A stretch of DNA of 64,000 bases, taken from assembly GCF_025457425.1 (NCBI RefSeq), contig NZ_JAMXIA010000001.1, positions 2,790,001 through 2,854,000 on the forward strand. The letters run 5' to 3'. Position numbers and translations under genes: made by a program. The notes under the pieces are model-generated. The model saw only the letters and a program-made list of their open reading frames with translations, did no database searches and was not told the DNA's origin. This stretch comes from Chryseobacterium foetidum (GTDB lineage Bacteria > Bacteroidota > Bacteroidia > Flavobacteriales > Weeksellaceae). The stretch's first letter is position 1. The number at the start of each line of letters is the position of its first letter. Shown in pieces: positions 24,554 through 33,300 of this stretch.

Positions 24554-26335
24554 ATGATTTCCACAATAAAAAAAATAAGTTTTGCCATCGCTTTTTCAGC
24601 AGCGAGTTATGCTTTTGCACAGAATTATTCGGCTCATTCTCATAACGATTACGAACAGAAAGTGCCGTTTTGGTACGCTTTGGGATCAGGCGCAAAATCG
24701 TTTGAAGCAGATGTTTATCTTGTGAATAATGAATTGTTTGTTTCGCATGAACAGAAAAATATTCAGAAAGAAAGAACTTTCGATCAACTGTATTTAGAAT
24801 CTATTGAAAAAGCTCTTGATTTAGGAATAATCAAAGATCAGCCGGTTCAGATTTTAATTGATTTGAAAACAGATGGCGAATCTACTTTAAAGAAGATCGT
24901 TGCTGAAATTTCAAAATATCCAAAAATCACTGCTCAGAAAAATATCAGTTTTGTGATTTCCGGAAATCAGCCAAAGCCTGAAAAATTCGCTTCGTATCCT
25001 GATTTTATCAAATTTGATTATCAGTCTTTGGAAAATCTCACGCCACAGCAATGGGAAAAAGTAGGACTTTTAAGTTTAAATTTTAAAACCTATTCTGTCT
25101 GGAACGGGAAAGGCGGATTAACCGAAGACGACCTTCCGAAAGTAACAGACGTCATCAAAAAAGCAAAATCATTTGGTAAACCATTTCGTTTTTGGGCAAT
25201 TCCTGACGGAAAGACTTCCTGGGAATTTTTTGCGCACGCCGGCGTCGATTTTATCAATACAGACCATCCCAAAGAATGCGCAGATTATCTAAATAAATTA
25301 GACCAACGGACTTTCAAAAACACGCTGTACAGCGAAGTTTATCATCCTAAATTTTTATATGAAAACAAAAATGTTCCCGTAAAAAATGTAATCTTATTAA
25401 TTGGCGATGGAAATGGATTATCTCAAATTTCGTCTTCAGTTTTGGCTAATAAAGGTCAGTTGACTTTAACTCAGCTTAAAAATATTGGTTTAATTAAAAC
25501 TACTGCAAACGATAATTTCACAACAGATTCCGCAGCGGGAGCCACCGCTTTTGCCACAGGAAAGAAAACTAAAAACAGATTTATCGGCGTAGATTCAGAT
25601 GGTAAACCTGTTCCGAATATGACTGAAGTTTTGTCTGAAAAAGGCTTCAATACAGGAATTATTACGACTGATGAAATTGTGGGCGCCACACCATCCGCAT
25701 TTTATGCCCATCAAAAAGACCGTGGGATGGAAAAGGAAATTGCACAGGATTTAACTAAATCAAAACTCACTTTTTTTGCAGCCGGAGGAAAATCTAAAGT
25801 TTCAGGTTTAAATCATTTTAAACTCGCCAATAATGCTAATGAGGTGGGAGAAAGTAAAGCAGAGAAGGTTGCGTATTACCTTTCAGACAACGGAGTTCCA
25901 CAGGTTTTGAAAGGCCGTGGAAATCTTCTCGCAGAAACGGTGGAAAACGGTCTGAAGTTTCTAAACAGCAAGAATAAACCGTTTTTTATGATGGTAGAAG
26001 CTGCCCAAATCGACAGTGGCGGGCACAGCAATAATGTAGGAACGATCGTTACCGAAGGAATTGATTTCGACAGAGCCATTACCAAAGCCATTCAGTTTGC
26101 AGACGAGAACGACGGAACGCTGGTTATAATTACGGCAGATCACGAAACGGGCGGTTTCAGTATTCCACATGGAGATATGAAAAGCAGCACGATTGAAGGA
26201 GATTTTACGACAGATGACCATTCGGCGACTTTGATTCCTGTGTTTTCTTACGGTTCCGGTTCTGAAAATTTCATTGGCGTTTATGAAAATAATGAAATTT
26301 TTCATAAGATTTTGAAGTCTTTGAAACTGCAGTAA
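24554..26335 (+). CDS. Fusion of a PI-PLC/GDPD-like phosphodiesterase and an alkaline phosphatase
   Basis: A 593-residue secreted two-domain enzyme. After the signal peptide (to about 22), residues 24-250 form a TIM-barrel phosphodiesterase of the bacterial PI-PLC/glycerophosphodiesterase type: AHSHNDYEQ (H28, H30, D32), SFEADVYL (E51, D53), VSHE (H65) and a closing FINTDHP. Residues about 275-593 are an alkaline phosphatase with LLIGDGNGLSQ, TTDSAAGATAFATG (S326) and ADHETGGFSIP, homologous to the preceding gene. The first domain could cleave a phosphodiester and the second release inorganic phosphate from the product. No frameshift separates them, so the fusion is real. Confidence 0.87.
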   Translation: MISTIKKISFAIAFSAASYAFAQNYSAHSHNDYEQKVPFWYALGSGAKSFEADVYLVNNELFVSHEQKNIQKERTFDQLYLESIEKALDLGIIKDQPVQILIDLKTDGESTLKKIVAEISKYPKITAQKNISFVISGNQPKPEKFASYPDFIKFDYQSLENLTPQQWEKVGLLSLNFKTYSVWNGKGGLTEDDLPKVTDVIKKAKSFGKPFRFWAIPDGKTSWEFFAHAGVDFINTDHPKECADYLNKLDQRTFKNTLYSEVYHPKFLYENKNVPVKNVILLIGDGNGLSQISSSVLANKGQLTLTQLKNIGLIKTTANDNFTTDSAAGATAFATGKKTKNRFIGVDSDGKPVPNMTEVLSEKGFNTGIITTDEIVGATPSAFYAHQKDRGMEKEIAQDLTKSKLTFFAAGGKSKVSGLNHFKLANNANEVGESKAEKVAYYLSDNGVPQVLKGRGNLLAETVENGLKFLNSKNKPFFMMVEAAQIDSGGHSNNVGTIVTEGIDFDRAITKAIQFADENDGTLVIITADHETGGFSIPHGDMKSSTIEGDFTTDDHSATLIPVFSYGSGSENFIGVYENNEIFHKILKSLKLQ

Positions 26336-26340
26336 ATTGG

Positions 26341-26413
26341 CTCACGCAGATTTTGCAGATTGAGCTGATTTTAAAGATCTGCTGAATCCGCCTAATCTGC
26401 GTGAGATTTTTTT
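26341..26413 (+). terminator. Nested hairpin after the fusion gene, CTCACGCAGATT repeat family, likely terminator
   Basis: CTCACGCAGATT (26341-26352) pairs perfectly with AATCTGCGTGAG (26394-26405). Inside it GCAGAT (26355) pairs with ATCTGC (26377). A T run follows (26407-26414). Similar sequences lie at 36222, 40071 and 40310. Confidence 0.65.
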
Positions 26414-26438
26414 TCATTAAAATTTAAAAAATATCGGT

Positions 26439-28247
26439 TTGAAAACGTTTTTAAAACTCCTTGTAATCATCTTTTATCTAAAGCATTTTACGGTTTGTGC
26501 TCAACAAACCCCCGTAAAGATTGCATTTCTGGCGGATGTTCATTTTCAGGATTTGTATGGTGAATTTTCAGATTCAGATTTTAAAGGAATTGAAAATCCA
26601 AAGACGGGTAAGAAAACCATTCTCAGAACAATGGATTCTCAGCTTCATTCGACCAGAATTTTTAATGAAAATTATTTTGCTTTCCTTGCGGCTTTGGATG
26701 ATATTGCCAGGAGAAAAATTAAAATCGTTGCACTTCCTGGAGATTATACGGATGACGGGCAAGCCTACAATCTCCGTGGTTTAAAGAAAATTTTAGACGA
26801 ATATCTGAGAAAATATGAAATGCGGTTTTTCATCACAACCGGAAATCATGATCCGGTCGGTCCGTTTATGAAACAGGGCGGAAAATCTGATTTTATGGAT
26901 GAAAATGGGGGAGAACTTTCGATTGTAAGTGATAAAAATTTAATTAAAAATAAAGATTCAAAAGCAATTGTTACAAAAGACATTGCGATGTCGGGTTATC
27001 TCGAAATTCTCAGCAATATGCAGAATTTTGGTTTTAAACCTTCAGTAAAAGATCTGTTTTGGCAAACGCCTTTCAGTAAAAATTCTTTCGAAAACTACAG
27101 CTACAAAACTGCTTCAGAGGATGCTCGTTATGAAAACAGAATGTATGAAGTGCGTTCAGGATTTTCCATTCCCGATTTTTCTTATGTTGTAGAACCGACC
27201 GACGGAATTTGGCTGATGGCTATTGATGGAAATACTTATATTCCAAAAAACCTTAAAGGCGATCCGGATGATGAAAATAACTACAGCGGCGCATCTATTG
27301 GCTATAACAATGTTTTGACAAATAAAAAACATCTGTTTGCGTGGGTGGAGAAAATCGTCAGTGAAGCAAAAAAGCACCATAAAACTCTGATTGCTTTCAC
27401 GCATTATCCGATTCTGGATTTTAATGACAATGCTGGTGCTGAAATCAAACAACTTTTAGGTGAAGACAAATGGCAAATGGATCGGGTTCCGCAGGATGAG
27501 GTTGCAGAAGTGTTTGCAAAAGCAGGTTTGAAGCTCCATTTTGCGGGGCACATGCACATTAATGATACGGGAATTAGGAAGTTCAATGATGGAAAAGTGC
27601 TGGTCAATATTCAGGTGCCTTCTTTGGCGGCATATATTCCGGCTTACAAAATTCTGACCGTGAATTCGCAGGATGAGTTTGAAGTGGAAACTATTTCGAT
27701 AAAAAATGTTCTAAGATTTGATGAATTGTTTCCCCTGTATGAAAAAGAATTTGAAAATTTAAAAGTTATAAACTCAAAAAACATCTGGAACAAAGATATT
27801 TTAAAGACAAAAAACTATCAGGATTTCACATTATTTCATCTGAAAGAATTGGTGCGTTTGAGATTTATTCCATCAGATTGGCCTAAAGATTTTATTGACA
27901 AAGCGTCGAAACTTTCAGGTAAAGATCTGTTGAAATTAAGTTTAGGAAATTCTAAAGACTTCAATAAATTAAATACAAAAAGTTTTGAGAAATGGAAGTT
28001 TGAAGATGCGCTTTTAAACCTTTACCAATTTCAATCTGCGGATGAATTGGCCAAAAAAGATATTCCGACAAAAAGACTTGAGCAATACAGAATTTTAGAG
28101 AAGAATTTTGATAATTTAGAAACAAAAGATGAATTTTTAAATCAGCTTAGAACGTTCTTTAAAATCTTAGAAAAACTCTCTTCCGGAGATGCTTCTGATC
28201 ATTTTAAAATAGATTTTCAGAAGGGAGAAGTTGTGAAATTGAAGTAA
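26439..28247 (+). CDS. Secreted metallophosphoesterase
   Basis: A 602-residue calcineurin-like phosphoesterase. It has the metal-binding blocks FLADVHF (D33, H35), PGDYTDDG (about 102), TTGNHDPVG (about 135), AFTHYP and FAGHMHIND (about 369) in order. A signal peptide (to about residue 21) targets it to the periplasm or surface. The start codon is TTG (26439): an in-frame stop lies seven codons upstream and no ATG is available before the signal peptide. The last 200 residues are a helical region I do not recognise. It is the third consecutive phosphatase on this strand. Confidence 0.88.
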   Translation: MKTFLKLLVIIFYLKHFTVCAQQTPVKIAFLADVHFQDLYGEFSDSDFKGIENPKTGKKTILRTMDSQLHSTRIFNENYFAFLAALDDIARRKIKIVALPGDYTDDGQAYNLRGLKKILDEYLRKYEMRFFITTGNHDPVGPFMKQGGKSDFMDENGGELSIVSDKNLIKNKDSKAIVTKDIAMSGYLEILSNMQNFGFKPSVKDLFWQTPFSKNSFENYSYKTASEDARYENRMYEVRSGFSIPDFSYVVEPTDGIWLMAIDGNTYIPKNLKGDPDDENNYSGASIGYNNVLTNKKHLFAWVEKIVSEAKKHHKTLIAFTHYPILDFNDNAGAEIKQLLGEDKWQMDRVPQDEVAEVFAKAGLKLHFAGHMHINDTGIRKFNDGKVLVNIQVPSLAAYIPAYKILTVNSQDEFEVETISIKNVLRFDELFPLYEKEFENLKVINSKNIWNKDILKTKNYQDFTLFHLKELVRLRFIPSDWPKDFIDKASKLSGKDLLKLSLGNSKDFNKLNTKSFEKWKFEDALLNLYQFQSADELAKKDIPTKRLEQYRILEKNFDNLETKDEFLNQLRTFFKILEKLSSGDASDHFKIDFQKGEVVKLK

Positions 28248-28799
28248 TTATTTTTTAAATTTTATAGTTCTGATAGCGGTCAATAGTTCTTTTTGATTTT
28301 TTGTATTTAGATTTAAACCGTAAAAATTAAACTTGATTTCTCCAATTGAAGATGTGCCTAAACTATCGATGTAAATTCCAGTAAGACCGTTCCCTGATTT
28401 TTTAGGACTGACAATTTTAGCATTATATCCCGATATGCTTTCGAAGTGGACCTTATTGATTTTAAAATCTTCCTGATTTACTTTATTTATGTCTGAAACA
28501 ATTATCATCTCAGAAGTATCGGTTTCAGGATGTTCTGTTAAAATCATTTTCAAAAATTCCCTGTCATATACGACAATGTTTTCCTCCAAAGAATTTGAGT
28601 AAGAACCGTAATCGAAATGAATAGTGTCATTTTCTTCTGTAACAATAGCTCCGACTTCACTATCTATTCCAAAAATTTTTATTTTTTTCCAACCGTTGGG
28701 TATTTCTATAGTAAACTGACTAAAACTTATTCTCTTTGTTTGCTTTTTCGTGCAATTCTGTAAAAATAGTAACAGGAAACAAAATGTGAAAATTTTCAT
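28248..28799 (-). CDS. Hypothetical lipoprotein
   Basis: A 183-residue protein with a lipoprotein signal (FLLLFLQNC, Cys16) and a mature part of mixed beta/alpha character (FSQFTIEIPNGWKKIKIFGIDSEVGAIV). The phrase IEIPNGWK resembles small lipoproteins of the PsbP-like or DUF1795 type, but I cannot assign it. Its stop abuts the stop of the convergent metallophosphoesterase. It is 11 bases downstream of the next minus-strand gene. Confidence 0.7.
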   Translation of the reverse strand: MKIFTFCFLLLFLQNCTKKQTKRISFSQFTIEIPNGWKKIKIFGIDSEVGAIVTEENDTIHFDYGSYSNSLEENIVVYDREFLKMILTEHPETDTSEMIIVSDINKVNQEDFKINKVHFESISGYNAKIVSPKKSGNGLTGIYIDSLGTSSIGEIKFNFYGLNLNTKNQKELLTAIRTIKFKK

Positions 28800-28810
28800 A
28801 ACTGAATATT

Positions 28811-29128
28811 TTAAGCAAGCTGTCCGTCATCAAATCCCACTTCGCAAATCAAGCAAAACAGATCTTCGCGCAAAACACGGTTGAGTCTGTAATCGAGGAT
28901 GGCTCTTATTTCAAGATCAAAATCCTGCTCAGCAACAGATTTTTTTGGATCTGATTTTTTATCAGTCGAAATTTTAGGAATTTTAGGGTTTTGCGATTCT
29001 GTTTTTACGATGCTTTGCTTCAAAGTTGTTGTGACAGAATCTGCTTTAGATTGATTTTCATGCGGCTGTCTTTGTGCAAAAGTAAAATGACAGCTCAATA
29101 GAAATATGATGGGTAGAAATATTTTCAT
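28811..29128 (-). CDS. Small secreted hypothetical protein
   Basis: A 105-residue protein with a clear signal peptide (MKIFLPIIFLLSCHFTFAQ) followed by a lysine- and serine-rich low-complexity stretch and a short C-terminal part (LEIRAILDYRLNRVLREDLFCLICEVGFDDGQLA). No family recognised. The gene may be a remnant of a longer one. It is probably co-transcribed with the downstream lipoprotein. Confidence 0.55.
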   Translation of the reverse strand: MKIFLPIIFLLSCHFTFAQRQPHENQSKADSVTTTLKQSIVKTESQNPKIPKISTDKKSDPKKSVAEQDFDLEIRAILDYRLNRVLREDLFCLICEVGFDDGQLA

Positions 29129-29221
29129 CGATGATAATTTGTGAAAACTAAGGTAAGAAAAATATGCTTTTATTGTTCTCTTGTTTGTGATTTTTTTGAA
29201 GACAACTTCTTATACAGGAAT

Positions 29222-29653
29222 TTACAAATTCTTAAAACGATACGGAATCTTTACAATATCAATCACCTTTTGTCCCTGACTGTTTTTTCCGGCAGTCCAT
29301 TTTACATCCTGAGTTGATTTTGTGGCGGCGGCTTTTACTTCTTTGTTAAAAACTTCATTTTTTCCGTAGGTTGAAATATTGAGCACATTTCCCTGCTGGT
29401 CTATCTTTAAAATGATTTCGGTACTTAAAGTTTTATCTAAACTTTTCAGATTATTCTTATTGATATTTTGATCTGTTAATTTCAAAAAAGCTTTGTTTCC
29501 ATTTGGAAATTGTGCAGGAAAGCTCACTCCAGGCGGTGGCGGTACAGACTGATCCTGTGGTTGGAAAGACTGGTAGCGGTCTGCGATTTTTTGAGAAAAA
29601 CTGATTGTGAAGAGTAAGAGAGTTGGAAGTAAGAGTATTTTTTTCATAATCAT
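29222..29653 (-). CDS. Secreted TonB C-terminal-like protein
   Basis: A 143-residue protein with a signal peptide and then a short proline-rich segment (SVPPPPGVSFPAQFPNG). The domain of about 85 residues has the pattern of TonB C-terminal domains (TEIILKIDQQGNVLNISTYG, FNKEVKAAATKSTQDVKWTAGKNSQGQKVIDIVKIPYRF). It lacks a membrane anchor, so it is not a canonical energy transducer. Such secreted relatives are frequent in Flavobacteriia and of unknown role. MKK at 29647 is an alternative start. Confidence 0.65.
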   Translation of the reverse strand: MIMKKILLLPTLLLFTISFSQKIADRYQSFQPQDQSVPPPPGVSFPAQFPNGNKAFLKLTDQNINKNNLKSLDKTLSTEIILKIDQQGNVLNISTYGKNEVFNKEVKAAATKSTQDVKWTAGKNSQGQKVIDIVKIPYRFKNL

Positions 29654-29765
29654 GTTTTAGTATTTATATAAAATTATCACAATATTTCACTCGTGAAGAT
29701 AATATCTGCCCGTTTAAAACTCAAAATTAGTATAATCTTTTCTGAGTTTATAATTGTAACTTTTG

Positions 29766-30347
29766 CTAATTGTTTTCTACTTTGCTTTTAATCTCAGAAA
29801 TTTCAGGATATTTTACGGAATAAATTATATCGTATTTGTCTCCTTTTTTGAATCGGCTATTATAATTATAAATTCCTTTTTTAAAAATACCGTCTTGGGT
29901 TCTGTATTGAAATATTGCCCAGATTTTCCACCCACCTCTTGTATGTCTGCTTTCCAGATTTATTACTTCTGCGACAGATTTTCCGGTTGGTTCATTATTT
30001 AATATGTTTTGAATCTTTTTATCAGTTAAATTTCCAGTGACAATAATTGAACAGAACAATCCGATAACTGCAAAACTTATTATTGCGATGTTTTTGATAG
30101 TTTTTTTTAACCAAAGAATTTTATTTTTAGTGAATTTTGGTTTATCAAAGCTATAATACTTCCCCAATAATGAAAATGTAATAATTAGCCAGCCACAGAA
30201 AAAAGTTAAGTAACTTATTATTCCCAAAAAATTGTTGTCCTTATAACCAAAAAAGAAGACTATTAAAAAGCCTACGGAGATTAAAAGTATTCCATACAAG
30301 AAAGATTTATTTTTCAATTTGAATATTTTATTGTTTAATAATTTCAA
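29766..30347 (-). CDS. Membrane protein with a DUF3592-like C-terminal part
   Basis: A 193-residue protein with membrane helices near 15-35, 40-62 and 86-107, then a soluble part (VAEVINLESRHTRGGWKIWAIFQYRTQDGIFKKG, ending KYPEISEIK) that resembles DUF3592/DUF3592-like domains. The start is TTG (30347); an in-frame stop lies two codons upstream and there is no internal Met, so TTG is needed. It lies 31 bases downstream of the helicase gene. Function unknown. Confidence 0.6.
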   Translation of the reverse strand: MKLLNNKIFKLKNKSFLYGILLISVGFLIVFFFGYKDNNFLGIISYLTFFCGWLIITFSLLGKYYSFDKPKFTKNKILWLKKTIKNIAIISFAVIGLFCSIIVTGNLTDKKIQNILNNEPTGKSVAEVINLESRHTRGGWKIWAIFQYRTQDGIFKKGIYNYNSRFKKGDKYDIIYSVKYPEISEIKSKVENN

Positions 30348-30378
30348 GGTTCACATATCCAATAAATGCAGCACTAAT

Positions 30379-33300
30379 TCACCCCAAACCAATCCTCCCA
30401 TCAACCTCCTTCAGCATCCCTTTCCCAATCAAATCCTCCACACAAAACTTCACCACCGCATCAATCTGCGAGCCTACTTTTGAAAAACCAAAAGTCTTGC
30501 AGACGGCACGTACCAGTTCCTCTTTATTCAGGCTTAAATTAGAATGCATCAATTCCATCATTGCCACCGAAATCTCTTCAGGTGCAATCTCGTCAATAAG
30601 CCTTTTTTCTGCGGAATTATCCCGGTAAAAATCAAGATTTTGAGGTTGTGAATTTTCGCTCCAGTAAAATTTCTGGTAACTTTCCGTGGTTTGAATATTC
30701 GGAATGGAAGCCAAGGTTTCCAAAAGATAGATATTCAGTTTTCCGCCGGCTCTTGAAGTATTCCAAAGCTTGAGAATCTTCCTGAACAAGGCATTTTGGC
30801 TGATCGGCGATTCTGTATCGATGATGGTTTTTAACTGACTTAAAAGAACCTGCCTGTTTTCAAAATGATAAATCGATTCTGAGTTGGCATTGGCTTCCGG
30901 AGTCAAATTTGCCGCAACATAAGAAATCATTTTTGAAGGTTTTTCTTCCTCTGAAACCTCACTCAGATAGATTTTTTCAGAAGTTTTCAGTTCGGTAATT
31001 TCTTCCTTTTTTTCTTTAACCTGTGTTTTGATTTTTTCTATTTCGACCTTGATTTTTTCAAGAATTTTCTCTTTATTTTTAATCCAGTCCAACGTCCAGA
31101 TCCTGAAAACATTCCAGCCGAGACCTTTCAGTACATTCGGCACAAGAAGTTCGCGGTCGTTTGTGGTATGGATGTTAAAATAATTTTCACTGTCCAGCAA
31201 AATCGCCAGAAGATATTCGCTTTCGTTTTCAGGATCGATGATTCCGATGTCGATTTTATATTCAGAAGTTCCGATGTTGGTTTTGATTTTCAGTCCATGT
31301 TCTTCAAGCGTTTTCGCAACAGCATTCACCATCAGTTTCTGCTGATTGACGGTTTGATTTGAGTTTTGATACACCAAGCCTTTTTCAGAAAAATTCAGGA
31401 AGTTTTTCAATCCCAAAACACCTTCCGAACTGGTTCTGTTCATGTCAATCTGGTCGCCTTTTAACGAAGAGAATACCTTCATTTCGTAACGCGCTCTCGT
31501 CACAGCAACATTCAGTCTTCTCCAGCCACCATCACGGTTGAGCGGACCAAAATTCATTGAAACTTTTCCGTCTTCATCGGGTCCGTAGCCAATTGAAAAG
31601 AGAATAATATCGCGTTCGTCACCCTGTACATTTTCAAGATTTTTAATGAAAATAGGTTCTTCAGAATTGATTGCAAATTCTTCCAGATTCGGATTTTCCT
31701 GAAATAATTTCTGCAGCAAATCCTCAATCAGACTTTGCTGAGTCTGGCTGAAAGTCACGACCCCAATCGATTTTTTATTCTGATTTTCGAGATGATTTTT
31801 AATGTATTCAATAATCGCTTCCGCCTCATTTTTATTAGTTCTCGTTTTTCCTTTGTCATAAAATCCGTCGATAAATTCAAACGTTACTTTTCGGTTTAAA
31901 TCATCCGGAGACGGGAACGTAAGCAATTTATTATCGTAAAAATGAGCGTTAGAGAAAGAAATCAGACTTTCATGCTTGCTTCGGTAATGTCTCAGCAAAT
32001 AATTCGACGGAATGGATAGCGCCAAACAGTCATCCAAAATACTTTCTAAATCTTCGAGCTCAAAATTTTCTTCATCCACTTTTTGAGAAGCAAAGAAACT
32101 CGTCGGCGGCATCTGTTTCGGATCGCCCACAATAATTGCCTGTTTTGCCCTCGCCAAAGCACTTACCGCCTCAGAAGTCGGCAGCTGCGATGCTTCATCG
32201 AAAATCACCAAGTCAAAATGCTCTTCATTCACATCAAAATACTGCGCCACCGAAATCGGACTCATCAGCATACACGGTTTCAGCCTCGGAATCAAAGTCG
32301 GAATCTGATCAAATAATTTTCTGATGGACAAACCCCTGCCTTTATTGCGAATCGCTTTCTGCAAAATCCCAATTTCTGAGCTTTGGACGGCTTCCTGCGT
32401 AAAATTCGGGAGTCGGTCGCTGAGTTTCATTGTCAGCTGATTTTTTGTCAGTTCGGTAAATTCTTTGTGCAGATTTTTATACTGCTGAATCTGAGATTCG
32501 TAAATATTTGCATCAAAACCGTTCAATGTTCCTGAACTGTAAATTGCTTTAATGAATAAATTCAGATGAATGATTTTTTCAAATTCCAGTTCGAGAGATT
32601 CTGTATCGAGCCAGCCTTTTTCAAGGAAATCAATGAACCAGTTTAAGTTTAATTCCTGTGCTTTTTCTTTTAAACCATTAAAATTAATCCAGTCTTCAAG
32701 CTGATGAATATTCTGTACCACCGTCTGCAAATCGACTTCATTAGGGATTTCGTCTACATATTTCAATAAATTATTTTCTGCATCGTAAAGTTCTTTCAGT
32801 TTTTCAACATGGTCAGAAATATTCAGACTGTTGTTTTGTTTTAATGAAAAATCTTTCAGCCATTCATGGAAATTTCTGATGGCTATTTTCTGGGCCAGAT
32901 CTTTCGCATTTTCAATGGTTTTTTTATCTTTCTCAATCGCAGAAACGTCAAACGAATTTCCGTTAAAATAAAGATTCGTCACTGGTGAAAGCGCATTGTA
33001 ATGAAGATTTGAAAGTTGATTTTTAAGCTGCTGATAATTTTCAAGCTTCTCAAAAAGTCCGTCAATCTGCACATCAGACTCTATTCCTGATTTTGCGTAA
33101 CCGTTCAGTTGTTGCTTCACTTTCCTTTGTTTAAACCATTTCGGAATAAACCAAGTGTGCTTTGCCTGATTCCAGATTAATTTTAATGAGGCAAAATCAA
33201 TATTTAAAATGGACGAATTAAAATTCGATGTTATCTGACTTTCAATTTGCTGAAACTGCGTTTGCTGCGTCATCCAGTTTTTAAATAAATTGAGTTGACT

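Noticed and set aside
28811..29128. Pseudogene call for the small secreted protein
   Set aside because: The signal peptide and open frame are intact and I have no longer homologue to compare, so I list it as a hypothetical protein instead.
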